The notes below the pieces were generated by a model that saw only the letters and a list, made by a program, of their open reading frames with translations, was not told where the DNA came from and made no database searches. Position numbers and translations under genes: made by a program. Of a DNA stretch of 46,660 nucleotides, positions 31,801 to 38,700 are shown one piece after another. Each line of letters starts with the position of its first letter. Position 1 is the stretch's first letter. Origin of the DNA: a virus; the IMG/VR virus record IMGVR_UViG_3300020055_000036, positions 1-46,660 of that record. One strand, given 5' to 3'.

Positions 31801-31965
31801 ACTACTACGCTAGGTAACTCTATACTTGGCGGTGATAACGTATTTCCAGACGGGCCAGACGTTTTAACGGTAGTTGCAAAACTATCTGAAGATCCGTCTA
31901 CAGTTAGCAATACAAATCCGTTTAACATTACGTCAAGAATATCTTGGTCTGAATCACAAGCTTAA
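25825..31965 (+). CDS. giant tail/receptor-region protein (2046 aa)
   Basis: One uninterrupted frame behind GGAGGTTAATT. The protein is almost all beta, Ser/Thr/Asn/Gly-rich, with a recurring unit built around HGLxxGDxVxY...GLTxGxxYYVxxxxxxxFxL (for example GHGFSDGDCVMHYNASG, NHGLNDGDLVAYDAGSG, AHGLTTGDMVVMDAVD), at about residues 169, 355, 660, 925 and 1273. Each unit resembles a small beta-sandwich seen in marine-phage tail proteins. The N-terminal ~120 residues probably attach to the tail. The C-terminal ~500 residues (KVRFGFKDQRGRVVYVHEF and beyond) lack the repeat and may be the distal domain. Function as a tail or adhesion protein is inferred from composition and location; no enzyme motif seen. 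Confidence 0.66.
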   Translation: MAKKLLQYYTFDAATQTITIEGIYGLDRFLMITNVTDNIILYVFSNPDFGFSSYSIDTEAETTTVVVDYDTTSMSNSDELQIFIEQEGQEFMPAEPYIDAVSKFRVTNPQNLIDTDFEYGLQSTKWETLELVKNIPTFYSRNGDESLDLVSITRTSGSEIISVETDQAHGLAVGNPIIVQGTDSISANGAFVITKVVDTTNFQYKSKSSQTSTGSILDTYTQVFVGSVYQGTEFQLSDINSITTDSASPASTLTVSTETPTGFSTGTSFFLSNSVGSKQITFDAAAVDPSNTGWKVETHNSPEETDDQDTSGWSRIHWQPYKWTPKKAKFFVGGTDPDATITVQNTYEITFTDSGHGFSDGDCVMHYNASGNTSPGGLSERWYYITTVDANTFKLSTSYANYQAGTFVAITSAGAANLYARSCFAEAIEPISLSSNTFTFRQNVPYTDTPYIAAYSTVSNFQASAGYTAAQLLSNYDDFGNGHVCYALSSGSTTTQFSNTDGGSVRTFTSTTFAGVLVPMKPWAGQHEGFSVYLPDAGFEDGDYVVIEHESTYPVGLAVNKMYELSEIGSDYPNRFHIKNSGNTANNDIVEFTSWGNLSTGNAFQFKESDWRTMDEATTEAGFNYSPFDAHWITPDDAIYFKPDGIDATIANNQLTFATPHGITNGDTYAYFMGYGNAVINTLADSRWYYIKVIDSTTIEFYTNSDLTTGKLAITAFGTNGGRTRSALIRCYTTAGALGASDTKEEVYFVEPLDGATTGGSQAYFPVYTTFAGFSVGTSSSFLINDYSSYLIYPKKVTNNGQTVVFSSTVNGSVKNVTSTTATGAVIKASLNPARWTMLSRDASKWTVGDYIYHVASGTAGGLTSGAYYILDKIVGNRIGFRTLASSTSLVLTTPSSYTTSAYYSYWLPRSSYNSEGDYINATNHGLNDGDLVAYDAGSGNLPLKGLTDGTTYYVFNSENDKFQLATTIDGFSEDAVEFNQNNTFIGSNVNIYPGPTTSTVHNFNTGDRVQYLSDTPVPGLQNGQFYFVKDQASTYIRLYQTREGAINNVATDLIYIGYPRTGSGTFRKTTAVDILTAGTGNQTLNASTVGSSDGVYTIDSIVDDTTFTMAANTQINNRSVNFSGLPNVWVEQDAIYLPDHFFVNGQEVTYSHDVALTSMGGLTNGSNYFIIKIDRNWIRLASSAADVLTNTYITITSKFGGTHTLTASAISGEVIGAGTVNVDSGNDKVTGVGTNFTSFFNTGDSITLYQDPSTTSLAVTAVNTSTAVYTTAAHGLTTGDMVVMDAVDPPAGTVNGYIYYVNVLTSTTFTIHTSEANAIAGTNAAVASDAGTTVAFKIYNDLGDVHTGIIKAVTGPGTLELTENATVSLSDANYAIGTSLLMRADGFALHRPYDGGVDLIPSKNPDSSMIRQTRRYFRYQSGKSIQVSFAVNFSPSTQIENYTYDSVTQLGTITTRYPHRLDDTLSVVISGATTTSPTNYWNGVKPIDSIVDDYTFKVTQGGAPTVDASSGPGGLPEFYVQSWSNSALRCGLFDDQNGMFFEYDGSTLYACRRSSTVQLTGTSAVTFRSGQILGTGTKYTKQVVVGDKIVIKGQTHVITKIASDTLMYIMPSYRGVSNSNVIITKTEITRVAQSDWNLDPCDGTGPTGFYLRPHRIQMAYIDYSWYGAGKVRFGFKDQRGRVVYVHEFVHNNHKNEAYLRSGNLPARYEIENVGTPTYVPALAHWGTSVIMDGKFDPDNAYVFTAASNNIQLTGSSTVTVSARAETQSDYYYFFNNRWYNMGRALLIETPSFLYNSVPANKIIAGASVNSNTYTRNPYSYFGLPNQPYQVSLRTRYGSASASSTEDVRSLMLINQSPTGTAGTVSNYTVTVATTGAPVVYDVPLISIRLAPSVDTNTPGFLGEREIINRMQLILNSVGILSTHNAEITLRLNGLTTNTAWERVQNPSLSQLVYHTNQDTISGGIDIFEFRAQGGVGTTGRSALVTDQSLIGTTTLGNSILGGDNVFPDGPDVLTVVAKLSEDPSTVSNTNPFNITSRISWSESQA

Positions 31966-31980
31966 CGGTAATAATAATAA

Positions 31981-32016
31981 ACTCAAGAGATCTTCATGGT
32001 CTCTTGGGTTTCCTTT
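31981..32016 (+). terminator. candidate terminator after the 2046-aa gene
   Basis: A 12-bp stem with two G-T pairs (ACTCAAGAGATC against GGTCTCTTGGGT) and a 5-nt loop, followed by TTCCTTT. It lies 15 nt after the stop. The U-tract is interrupted by two C, so efficiency may be moderate. It would separate the tail transcript from the lysis genes. Confidence 0.68.
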
Positions 32017-32026
32017 GGAGGTTAAC

Positions 32027-32215
32027 ATGACTTTAGAAGCTGAAGCCGTTCAAAAGGAACTGGAGGCCCACGAACGCGAATGCGCTATAAGATACGGCGC
32101 AGTACAAGAAAAACTTGAATCGTTAGATAAACGCTTATGGCGTCTTGAAGCGATGATTATGGGTTCAACGATAGTAATTGTTGGACTTGCCCTTACTTTA
32201 ATGATGAAAATGTGA
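32027..32215 (+). CDS. small coiled-coil/membrane protein, possible holin-like (62 aa)
   Basis: Start at 32027 behind GGAGGTTAAC; the open frame extends upstream into the tail gene without a site. The N-terminal 40 residues are a charged helix with heptad pattern (EAEAVQKELEAHERECAIRY, VQEKLESLDKRLWRLEAM), followed by one membrane span (IMGSTIVIVGLALTLMM) at the C-terminus. The layout resembles XhlA-type lysis accessory proteins. First gene of the lysis region, so a role in lysis is plausible but unproven. Confidence 0.62.
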   Translation: MTLEAEAVQKELEAHERECAIRYGAVQEKLESLDKRLWRLEAMIMGSTIVIVGLALTLMMKM

Positions 32216-32232
32216 GGTTGAAATATATATAA

Positions 32233-32706
32233 ATGATAGCTGAAACCATGGCTGGAATAGCTTTGGTAAAGAGTGCTGTTGAGGGCATTAAATCAGCAAT
32301 CAATACCGCCAAAGATATCGGTGAGATAGCATCTCATGTAGATAATCTTTTAGAGGGCGAAAAACAAGTACAACAAAAGCGGGCTAAATCATCTGGCGTT
32401 GGAGGTATTGGCGACCAATTAGGTCTGAAGTCAGTGGCACAAGAGGTTATAGATGCTAGGCTTGCTCAAGAAAAAATAAATGAAATGAGAACTATGATTG
32501 ACATGAGATTTGGTCCAGGAACTTGGCAATCTATTGTTGATGAACGAGCAAAGAGGATACAACAAATAAAAGAGGCTGAAAAACAAGCTAAGAAAGAAGC
32601 GTTATTAAAACAAGAAGAGTTAATTGAAAACGTAAAAATCGGTGCTGTAGTAGTAAGCGCGTTAGTAGCGTTGTTTCTTATTCTTGTTTTAATTATCTCA
32701 AAATAG
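32233..32706 (+). CDS. conserved phage membrane-anchored protein (157 aa)
   Basis: Begins MIAETMAGIALVKSAVEGIK with helical membrane-active character, continues with a central RFGPGTWQSIVDERAKRI motif and a Lys/Glu-rich helix (EAEKQAKKEALLKQEELIEN), and ends in one strong membrane span (AVVVSALVALFLILVLIIS). The RFGPGTW...DERAKRI pattern is one I recall from hypothetical virion or lysis-region proteins in marine myoviruses, with no established function. Upstream GAGG is rather far from the ATG. Confidence 0.68.
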   Translation: MIAETMAGIALVKSAVEGIKSAINTAKDIGEIASHVDNLLEGEKQVQQKRAKSSGVGGIGDQLGLKSVAQEVIDARLAQEKINEMRTMIDMRFGPGTWQSIVDERAKRIQQIKEAEKQAKKEALLKQEELIENVKIGAVVVSALVALFLILVLIISK

Positions 32707-32715
32707 GAGGATGCA

Positions 32716-32925
32716 ATGTTTGAGGCGCTAGTATTAATATGTATAAACGGTGACATTAACGAACAATGTTTAGAGGCGGCAGACACTTATGGCCCTTATG
32801 TTACTGTTGACGAGTGTAAGCATCGTGTTGCAGAAATGGTTTATGATTTATCTATTATAGACTCACCATTCAAGCCAGCTGGAACACGTTGTCACGAAGT
32901 AAAACCAAAAGGAGATGCAGTATGA
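32716..32925 (+). CDS. small Cys-containing protein (69 aa)
   Basis: AGGAGGATGCA precedes the ATG. Hydrophobic start MFEALVLICINGDINEQC followed by a pattern of Cys (C9, C18, C34, C59 approximately) with YVTVDECKHRV. Similar in layout to the protein at 16898-17092 (ALVL-C, then C, then EC). No canonical lipobox, so it is not a clear o-spanin. It lies immediately upstream of the holin and its stop overlaps the holin start (ATGA). Function unknown. Confidence 0.6.
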   Translation: MFEALVLICINGDINEQCLEAADTYGPYVTVDECKHRVAEMVYDLSIIDSPFKPAGTRCHEVKPKGDAV

Positions 32926-33320
32926 TACAAGCGCTTATTGGACCTGCAACCGCTTTACTAGATAAGTTTATAGAAGATAAAGATCAAAAGGCAAAATTAG
33001 CTCATGACTTAGCTACTATGGCTGAGCGTCATGCGCAAGAGCTGGCTAAAGGACAACTTGAAATAAACAAAGCAGAAGCACAAAGTAGAAATATGTTTGT
33101 AGCTGGTTGGCGACCGTTTGTTGGTTGGTCTTGCGGCTTAGCCTTGTTTTGGCATTTTCTTGGACTACCTTGTACAATGTTTGCAATGTCCGTTTTAGAC
33201 GTTGCTATACCGGCCGATCTTCCGGAGTTTGATATGGATACCTTAATGACTGTGCTATTAGGTATGTTAGGACTCGGTGGCATGAGAAGTTTTGAGAAGT
33301 TTAAAGGAATTACTAAGTAA
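32922..33320 (+). CDS. holin, 3TM-type
   Basis: 132 residues from an ATG overlapping the previous stop, with AAAGGAGATGCAGT upstream; the longer frame is out of context. A soluble N-terminal helical part (ALLDKFIEDKDQKAKLAHDL) leads to NMFVAGWRPFVGWSCGLAL, the hallmark of Holin_3TM proteins (SWRP..GW), then membrane segments ALFWHFLGLPCTMFAMSVL and DTLMTVLLGMLGLGGMRS. It would make the inner-membrane lesions that release the endolysin encoded next. Start and stop overlap neighbours, indicating coupled translation. Confidence 0.78.
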   Translation: MIQALIGPATALLDKFIEDKDQKAKLAHDLATMAERHAQELAKGQLEINKAEAQSRNMFVAGWRPFVGWSCGLALFWHFLGLPCTMFAMSVLDVAIPADLPEFDMDTLMTVLLGMLGLGGMRSFEKFKGITK

Positions 33321-33760
33321 TGAATGTAGATAAATTAAGAGCAGATCTTGAACTTGACGAAGGAGTCAAACATGAAATTTATCTCGATCATCTTGGCCTT
33401 CCTACTTTTGGCATCGGCCATCTCGTACGGGAAGAAGATCCGGAGTTTGGAGAGCCAGTTGGTACATTTGTCTCAGACGATCGAGTGGCTGAAGCGTTCG
33501 AACAGGATATACAAATCACAATTGACGACTGCGAAAAACTCTATCCCGATTTTTATGAATTGCCAGAGGAAGCCCAGCTCATTATCGCAAATATGTGCTT
33601 CAATCTTGGATACCCACGACTATCTAAATTTAAAGGAATGAAACGTGGTGTAGACGCCCGTGATTGGAACACCGCAGCAGATGAAATGGTAGATAGTAAG
33701 TGGTATCGGCAAGTTCCTAATAGAGCCGAGAGGCTTGTCCAAAGAATGAAATCAATTTAG
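33320..33760 (+). CDS. endolysin, GH24 T4-type lysozyme
   Basis: 146 residues (T4 lysozyme 164). The catalytic triad spacing is exact: E14 in LELDEGVKHEIYLD, D23, and T29 in LGLPTFGIGH, corresponding to T4 Glu11, Asp20, Thr26. The C-terminal lobe (QLIIANMCFNLGYPRLSKFK, KWYRQVPNRAERLVQRM) is also family-like. It cleaves peptidoglycan between MurNAc and GlcNAc in the periplasm. No signal sequence, so release depends on the holin. The ATG overlaps the holin stop (TAATG). Bases 33372-33641 also encode a second, overprinted frame. Confidence 0.93.
   Translation: MNVDKLRADLELDEGVKHEIYLDHLGLPTFGIGHLVREEDPEFGEPVGTFVSDDRVAEAFEQDIQITIDDCEKLYPDFYELPEEAQLIIANMCFNLGYPRLSKFKGMKRGVDARDWNTAADEMVDSKWYRQVPNRAERLVQRMKSI
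33372..33641 (+). CDS. putative i-spanin overprinted inside the endolysin gene (89 aa)
   Basis: Out-of-frame ORF wholly inside the endolysin gene. Its ATG is preceded by GAAGGAGTCAAAC, a good ribosome-binding site. The product opens with a signal-anchor (FISIILAFLLLASAISYG) directly followed by basic KKIR and an amphipathic helix with Leu/Ile at heptad positions (SLESQLVHLSQTIEWLKRS). N-terminal anchor plus periplasmic coiled coil is the hallmark of inner-membrane spanins (Rz), which disrupt the outer membrane after peptidoglycan loss. No separate Rz gene is visible after the endolysin. The shared stretch looks more GC-rich than its surroundings, as expected under dual coding constraint. The known nested lysis pair is Rz1 within Rz; nesting within the endolysin would be unusual. 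Expression is unproven, and no partner lipoprotein was found. Confidence 0.6.
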   Translation: MKFISIILAFLLLASAISYGKKIRSLESQLVHLSQTIEWLKRSNRIYKSQLTTAKNSIPIFMNCQRKPSSLSQICASILDTHDYLNLKE

Positions 33761-33764
33761 TCTC

Positions 33765-33780
33765 GTGTCCCCTATTACAG
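33765..33780 (+). promoter_or_regulatory. rightward phage promoter-like motif (R3)
   Basis: GTGTCCCCTATTACAG, five nt after the endolysin stop and 44 nt before the reductase gene. It gives the reductase its own candidate promoter inside the late region. Confidence 0.6.
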
Positions 33781-33808
33781 ATCGAAACTATAATAGGAAG
33801 AGGCTAAA

Positions 33809-35545
33809 ATGCACAACATAGAATACATAGGCCCGGAGACCTCACTCTCCCAAGAAATAGATAAGATGAAGTATAGGCAAGAAAACGAAACGTTTGACGA
33901 AAAGATTAAGCGCATTGCAAAAGCCTTAAGTGATGGTGAAGAACATAGATACCAATTAGAAGATATTCTTGGCAACATGAGATTTTTACCTGCTGGTAGA
34001 GTTCAAGCCGCTATTGGATCTAATCGTATCACTACTGCCTATAACTGTTTTGTATCTGGTGAAATTGAAGACAGTATGAATAGTATAATGGAGAAAGCCA
34101 GTGAAGCAGCTGAGACTATGCGTAGAGGAGGTGGTATCGGTTATGACTTCTCTAAAATCCGCCCACGTGGTGACAGGATTAAATCACTTGATAGCCAGTC
34201 GTCGGGGCCGGTTAGTTTTATGGGCATATTTGATGCTGTATGCCAAACCATCGCGAGTTCGGGACATCGGCGAGGTGCACAGATGGGCGTTCTTAGGGTT
34301 GACCATCCGGATATTGAGGAGTTCGTTGCTGCTAAACGTAATTCTGACAAGCTTACTGGTTTTAATGTTAGTGTAGGTATAACAGATGAGTTTATGGAGG
34401 CCTTAACAAATGATGGCGACGACTCTTTTACATTGCGCTTCAATGGTATCGAACACAAGATCATTTCTGCAAAAACATTGTGGGAAGAAATCATGTCGTC
34501 GACTTGGGATTGGGCGGAACCTGGTGTGTTGTTTATTGACCGCATTGCGGAGATGAATAACCTTCACTATTGTGAAACTATATCTGCAACCAACCCTTGT
34601 GGTGAGCAACCTTTGCCTCCGTATGGAGCGTGTTTATTAGGAAGTTTTAATTTAACAAAGTATGTAGGAGACTCTACATTTGACTTTAATAAATTTAAGA
34701 AAGATATTGCGGAAGTTGTACGAGCAATGGACAACGTTATTGACCGTACGATTTACCCGCTTAAAGAACAATCAGACGAAGCAAAGAACAAACGCCGTAT
34801 GGGACTTGGAGTTACAGGGCTTGCCAATGCTGGCGAGTTATTGGGATACGAGTATGCTTCAGAAGAATTTATGGAATGGGCAGAGTCCGTCTTTGTTTCT
34901 CTCAGAGATAGCTGCTATAGAGCTTCAGCAAGACTCGCTAAGGAAAAAGGTCCATTCCCACTATACAGAGAAGAATATTTAAAGTCTAACTTTATTCGTA
35001 CTTTACCCGCATCTATTAAAAAGGAGATACGTGAATATGGTATACGCAACAGCCACCTAACTAGTATTGCACCTACTGGTACTATTAGTATCGTAGCTGA
35101 TAACGTAAGTGGTGGTATCGAACCTGTGTTTAGTCACTATTATGATAGAACAATTCAAACATTTGAAGGTCCTATTGTAGAAAGAGTGGAGGATTATGCG
35201 TATGCTAGAGGTATAAAAGGAAGAACAGCAAATGACATTTCAGTTCAGGATCATTTAGCTGTTTTGCTTTTAGCTCAACACTACATTGATTCTGCTTGTT
35301 CAAAGACTTGCAATGTAGGAGAAGACGTATCGTATGAAGAGTTTAAACAGGTTTACTTGGATGCCTGGAAAGGCGGGGCGAAAGGATGTACGACGTTCAG
35401 ACTTGGTGGAAAAAGGTTTGGCATCATGCAAGCCGTGGAAGAGGAAGAGACGAGTACTGGCGAGACTGCGGAAATGGCTGAAGAAACGGGAAAGGCAGAG
35501 GCTTGCTTTATCGACCCGACAACTGGCCATAAAGAGTGCGCATGA
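33809..35545 (+). CDS. nrdJ: class II (adenosylcobalamin-dependent) ribonucleotide reductase
   Basis: 578 residues, short for the family, without an N-terminal ATP cone. Core motifs: LPAGRVQAAIGSNRITTAYN with the first redox Cys in NCFVSG; METAL-independent dimer region RRGGGIGYDFSKIRPRG; active-site NPCGEQPLPPYGAC (about residues 261-274) with the thiyl Cys and Glu; phosphate loop SIAPTGTISI (about 418); and a C-terminal Cys pair (EACFIDPTTGHKECA) for re-reduction. The short length and PTGTISIVADNVSGGIEP favour class II, which uses B12 rather than a small subunit; no NrdB gene is seen. It makes deoxynucleotides for phage DNA synthesis. B12-dependent reductases mark marine cobaviruses. Has its own promoter-like motif. 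Confidence 0.9.
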   Translation: MHNIEYIGPETSLSQEIDKMKYRQENETFDEKIKRIAKALSDGEEHRYQLEDILGNMRFLPAGRVQAAIGSNRITTAYNCFVSGEIEDSMNSIMEKASEAAETMRRGGGIGYDFSKIRPRGDRIKSLDSQSSGPVSFMGIFDAVCQTIASSGHRRGAQMGVLRVDHPDIEEFVAAKRNSDKLTGFNVSVGITDEFMEALTNDGDDSFTLRFNGIEHKIISAKTLWEEIMSSTWDWAEPGVLFIDRIAEMNNLHYCETISATNPCGEQPLPPYGACLLGSFNLTKYVGDSTFDFNKFKKDIAEVVRAMDNVIDRTIYPLKEQSDEAKNKRRMGLGVTGLANAGELLGYEYASEEFMEWAESVFVSLRDSCYRASARLAKEKGPFPLYREEYLKSNFIRTLPASIKKEIREYGIRNSHLTSIAPTGTISIVADNVSGGIEPVFSHYYDRTIQTFEGPIVERVEDYAYARGIKGRTANDISVQDHLAVLLLAQHYIDSACSKTCNVGEDVSYEEFKQVYLDAWKGGAKGCTTFRLGGKRFGIMQAVEEEETSTGETAEMAEETGKAEACFIDPTTGHKECA

Positions 35546-35727
35546 AAATAGACCTTCCTACTGTTCCACCAGAAATAGAGAATTACAGATTTAACATATG
35601 CAAGTCATGTGACAAGTATATTAAACTAACAAACCAATGTAAACGCTGCGGCTGCTTTGTGTCTTTAAAAGTAAAGCTGCAGCAAGTACGTTGTCCTGAC
35701 GGAAAATGGGAGGCTTATGATGGCTAA
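35542..35727 (+). CDS. small zinc-ribbon protein (61 aa)
   Basis: ATG overlaps the reductase stop (ATGA). Cys pattern C20xxC23...C33xxC36-G-C38 plus C52, with FNICKSCDKYIKLTNQ and CKRCGCFVSLKVKL followed by RCPDGKW. This CxxC...CxxCGC...CPxGKW layout is common in small phage proteins of unknown function (recalled as DUF6171-like). Probably binds zinc. It overlaps the next tail gene by 8 nt. Confidence 0.74.
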   Translation: MKIDLPTVPPEIENYRFNICKSCDKYIKLTNQCKRCGCFVSLKVKLQQVRCPDGKWEAYDG

Positions 35728-38700
35728 CGAACTTGTGTCTATAAATCAGCTCGACGCAGCTGGTGTAATATTAGACGCTCCACCTTCGGGTCTTGCTCCT
35801 AACGCGTTCAGCGATGCTCGTAACGTAAGATTTAGAGATAGCGCTGCGTCTAAGATGACTGGCGAAGTTATATTGAACGCTATTCCTGACCAAGACTCAG
35901 TTCTTGTAACAGAATACGCGGCGTTTGGAACGACCTTTGGCCCTGCAAGATACCTTGCGTATTGGCCTAATCCGAATCTTGGTGAGCTTTCTGCTTATTA
36001 TATCTTTATTATGGCTGTATACAACAGTAACGGTGTTCATATAGCTGATAGGGTTTATTTGCAAGACGAAGAAGGTAATTTTAAAGACGTTACTCCACCA
36101 ACCTTAGTCAACGATGATGGCTATAAAGGGTTTAGTCCACGTGGGTCTTGGCACCATACGTCTTTTACAGGTGGATTTGCTATCATTATTAATAACGGTA
36201 TTGATAGACCTCATTACATTTTAGATACAATCAACAATACAGTCTTGAATGACGTGCCTGTGTTTGCTGAGTTGCCTGGTTGGGACTCTTACAATATTGA
36301 TATTGAAGCAATCAATATTATTTATGATACTCACCAGGGAGTCACGTTTAACTTAGGTCAAAAAGTAGATTTCGCTAATTATTATATTGAGGTAGACGTT
36401 AACGGAACAAGCTATTCAGTAGTTACAGGAACGCCAAGCGGATCAGGTACTCCTAACGGTACTGACTTTGTTCCAGGTACTTTACCTACTTCTGGAATCT
36501 CTATGTCTTCAAATCAATTTGAGATATATAATGATGCAGCCTCAGATACGACTGTTGTTGCAATCGATTCGCTTGTACAAGACGATCCATTAAGTATTAA
36601 GATTATTTCTAGAAACGTAGTTCAAGTAAGAGCAGGAGTGTTACGATCTTTTGGAAACTTGTTAGTAGCCGGAGATTTAGTTGAAATAGACTCTGTTTCT
36701 GGAGACGTTATTAGAAGATTATCAGGTGTTGTAAGAACTTCTGACATTGCTGTAACAGGCGCTATTCCTAATAACTGGAACCCGTTTGCTGCAGGAGCAA
36801 GTACTGCCGATGAGTTTACTTTGTCTGATACTAACGTAATTCAAGAAATGAAATCTATTCAAGGTAGCTTGTACATTTACACAAATAGTTCAATTCATTC
36901 CATGTCTTTAACTAATAATCCTCTGCTACCTGTTAGGTTTACTCAAGTTACAGAAAGCTACGGTTGTATTACTACAGGTGCTGTTGTTGAATACGACGGT
37001 AAACATCTAGTTGTAGGTAGTAATGATATATACGCTTTTCCTGGACATCCAGCAAATATTCAATCAGTAGCAGCAAACAGAGTTAGAAATTACTTTTATA
37101 AAAACCTAAACCCGCTGCATGAAACAAAGTTGTTTACTCTTTTAAACAAGGCTCAAGATGAGATTTGGATTTGTTACCCAACTTTGAATTCAATAACTGG
37201 CGAATGTGATGAAGCTTTAATTTGGAACTATCGCCAAAATAACTGGACAAAAAGAGATCTTAACGAAGTTATTGCTGGAGATATGTCTCCTATTCGTGGT
37301 GGAGGAATACCTCTTACAACTATAGATCTTACTTCTGGTTCTTCAGGAAACGATATAGCTATAAACACAGGTCGTCAAGAAGTTCAAACTATGACTATCT
37401 CTGGTAAAATGATGGCAGATCACGATGGTGTTAAGCAACAACAAGAATTTGACATACCTACGTTTACAGCGTTTAGTACTGAATCTCCAGAAGAAATGGA
37501 ATATACGTTTATTGGAGATACAGGACCAAATATTACTTATGCTAAGTCTAGAATTTACTTTGGTCAGGCTGGAAGAGTCATAGCTTCAAGCGATGCAGGA
37601 AATGTAAATGATGTTGTGTTTACAAGAAATGCAGCTGTAGGAGGAGGCTTAGTAATAGAGTTTACTCTTCAAAACGGCGGAGGTGCTAGTAATGTTCCTA
37701 TCAGAATTAATGGATCGGACATATATAATACTAACGATGGAGTGACTAGAACCGTTGATACGTTTCTTACAGACCTTGCAAGTTATATAAACGATCTTGA
37801 TGGTTCACACGCATTAGGAGACGTTACAGCAAGTCGCGTAATTTACGGACAAGACTCTAACGGCGATGATATTCATCTTTTAGAAATAACTTCTAACGTC
37901 CCAGGACAGCGAAGCATTACAAATGTTACTGCAGACGTTTACACTGGTACAACTGTCGGTACTTCTGGTAATGGCACAGATCAAGAAGTTGATGTTAGCT
38001 TTACTCAAACGGCAGCTACTACGCTAGGCTATTTGTGGCCTACTCAAGCAACTTACAAAGCAACTAGTACGACCACTCCTGGAACTGGTGATCCAAACTT
38101 ATCTATTCCTTTCTTTGACGAAGATTATACTTGGAACAATTTTGGTAGCACAGCTACTAGCGATTCAAGCGGTCATGAAACAGTAAGAGACGCTATTAGC
38201 GAATTACAAATGTTTATTGGAGGTTGGACAACTGCAGGAGCAGGTGGTAGTTACCCAAGCAACTTTACTACTACTTATACAGTAGCTAGAACTGGCGACT
38301 TGTACTTTATTTTAACAGGAGCTGGTGGCGGCGGTGCTGACCATAACTATGGTGGTGGAGCTGGTGGAGCTGCAGGTGGTACAATTGCTGCACAAGCAGG
38401 AGATACGATTGACGTAACAGCAGGTGCTTCAGGACCACGAGATAGTTACGGTGGTGCTGGTTATAGTGGACGCGCATCTAAGATAGTGTGGAAACGAAAC
38501 AACGTTATATTAGCAACTATTGAAGCAAAAGGCGGTGGAGGTGCAGATAACGGTTCCGTTGGCTATGGAGGCTCAGCTACGCCCAGTTCTGCGCCTAGTG
38601 GTATAACTAATTATTGGACTTATAGAGGCGAGAACTCAACAGGTTCAGTAAACCCTGGAGAAGGTAATCGTGGTGGCTCTAGAAACGGTGGTCGTGGTGT

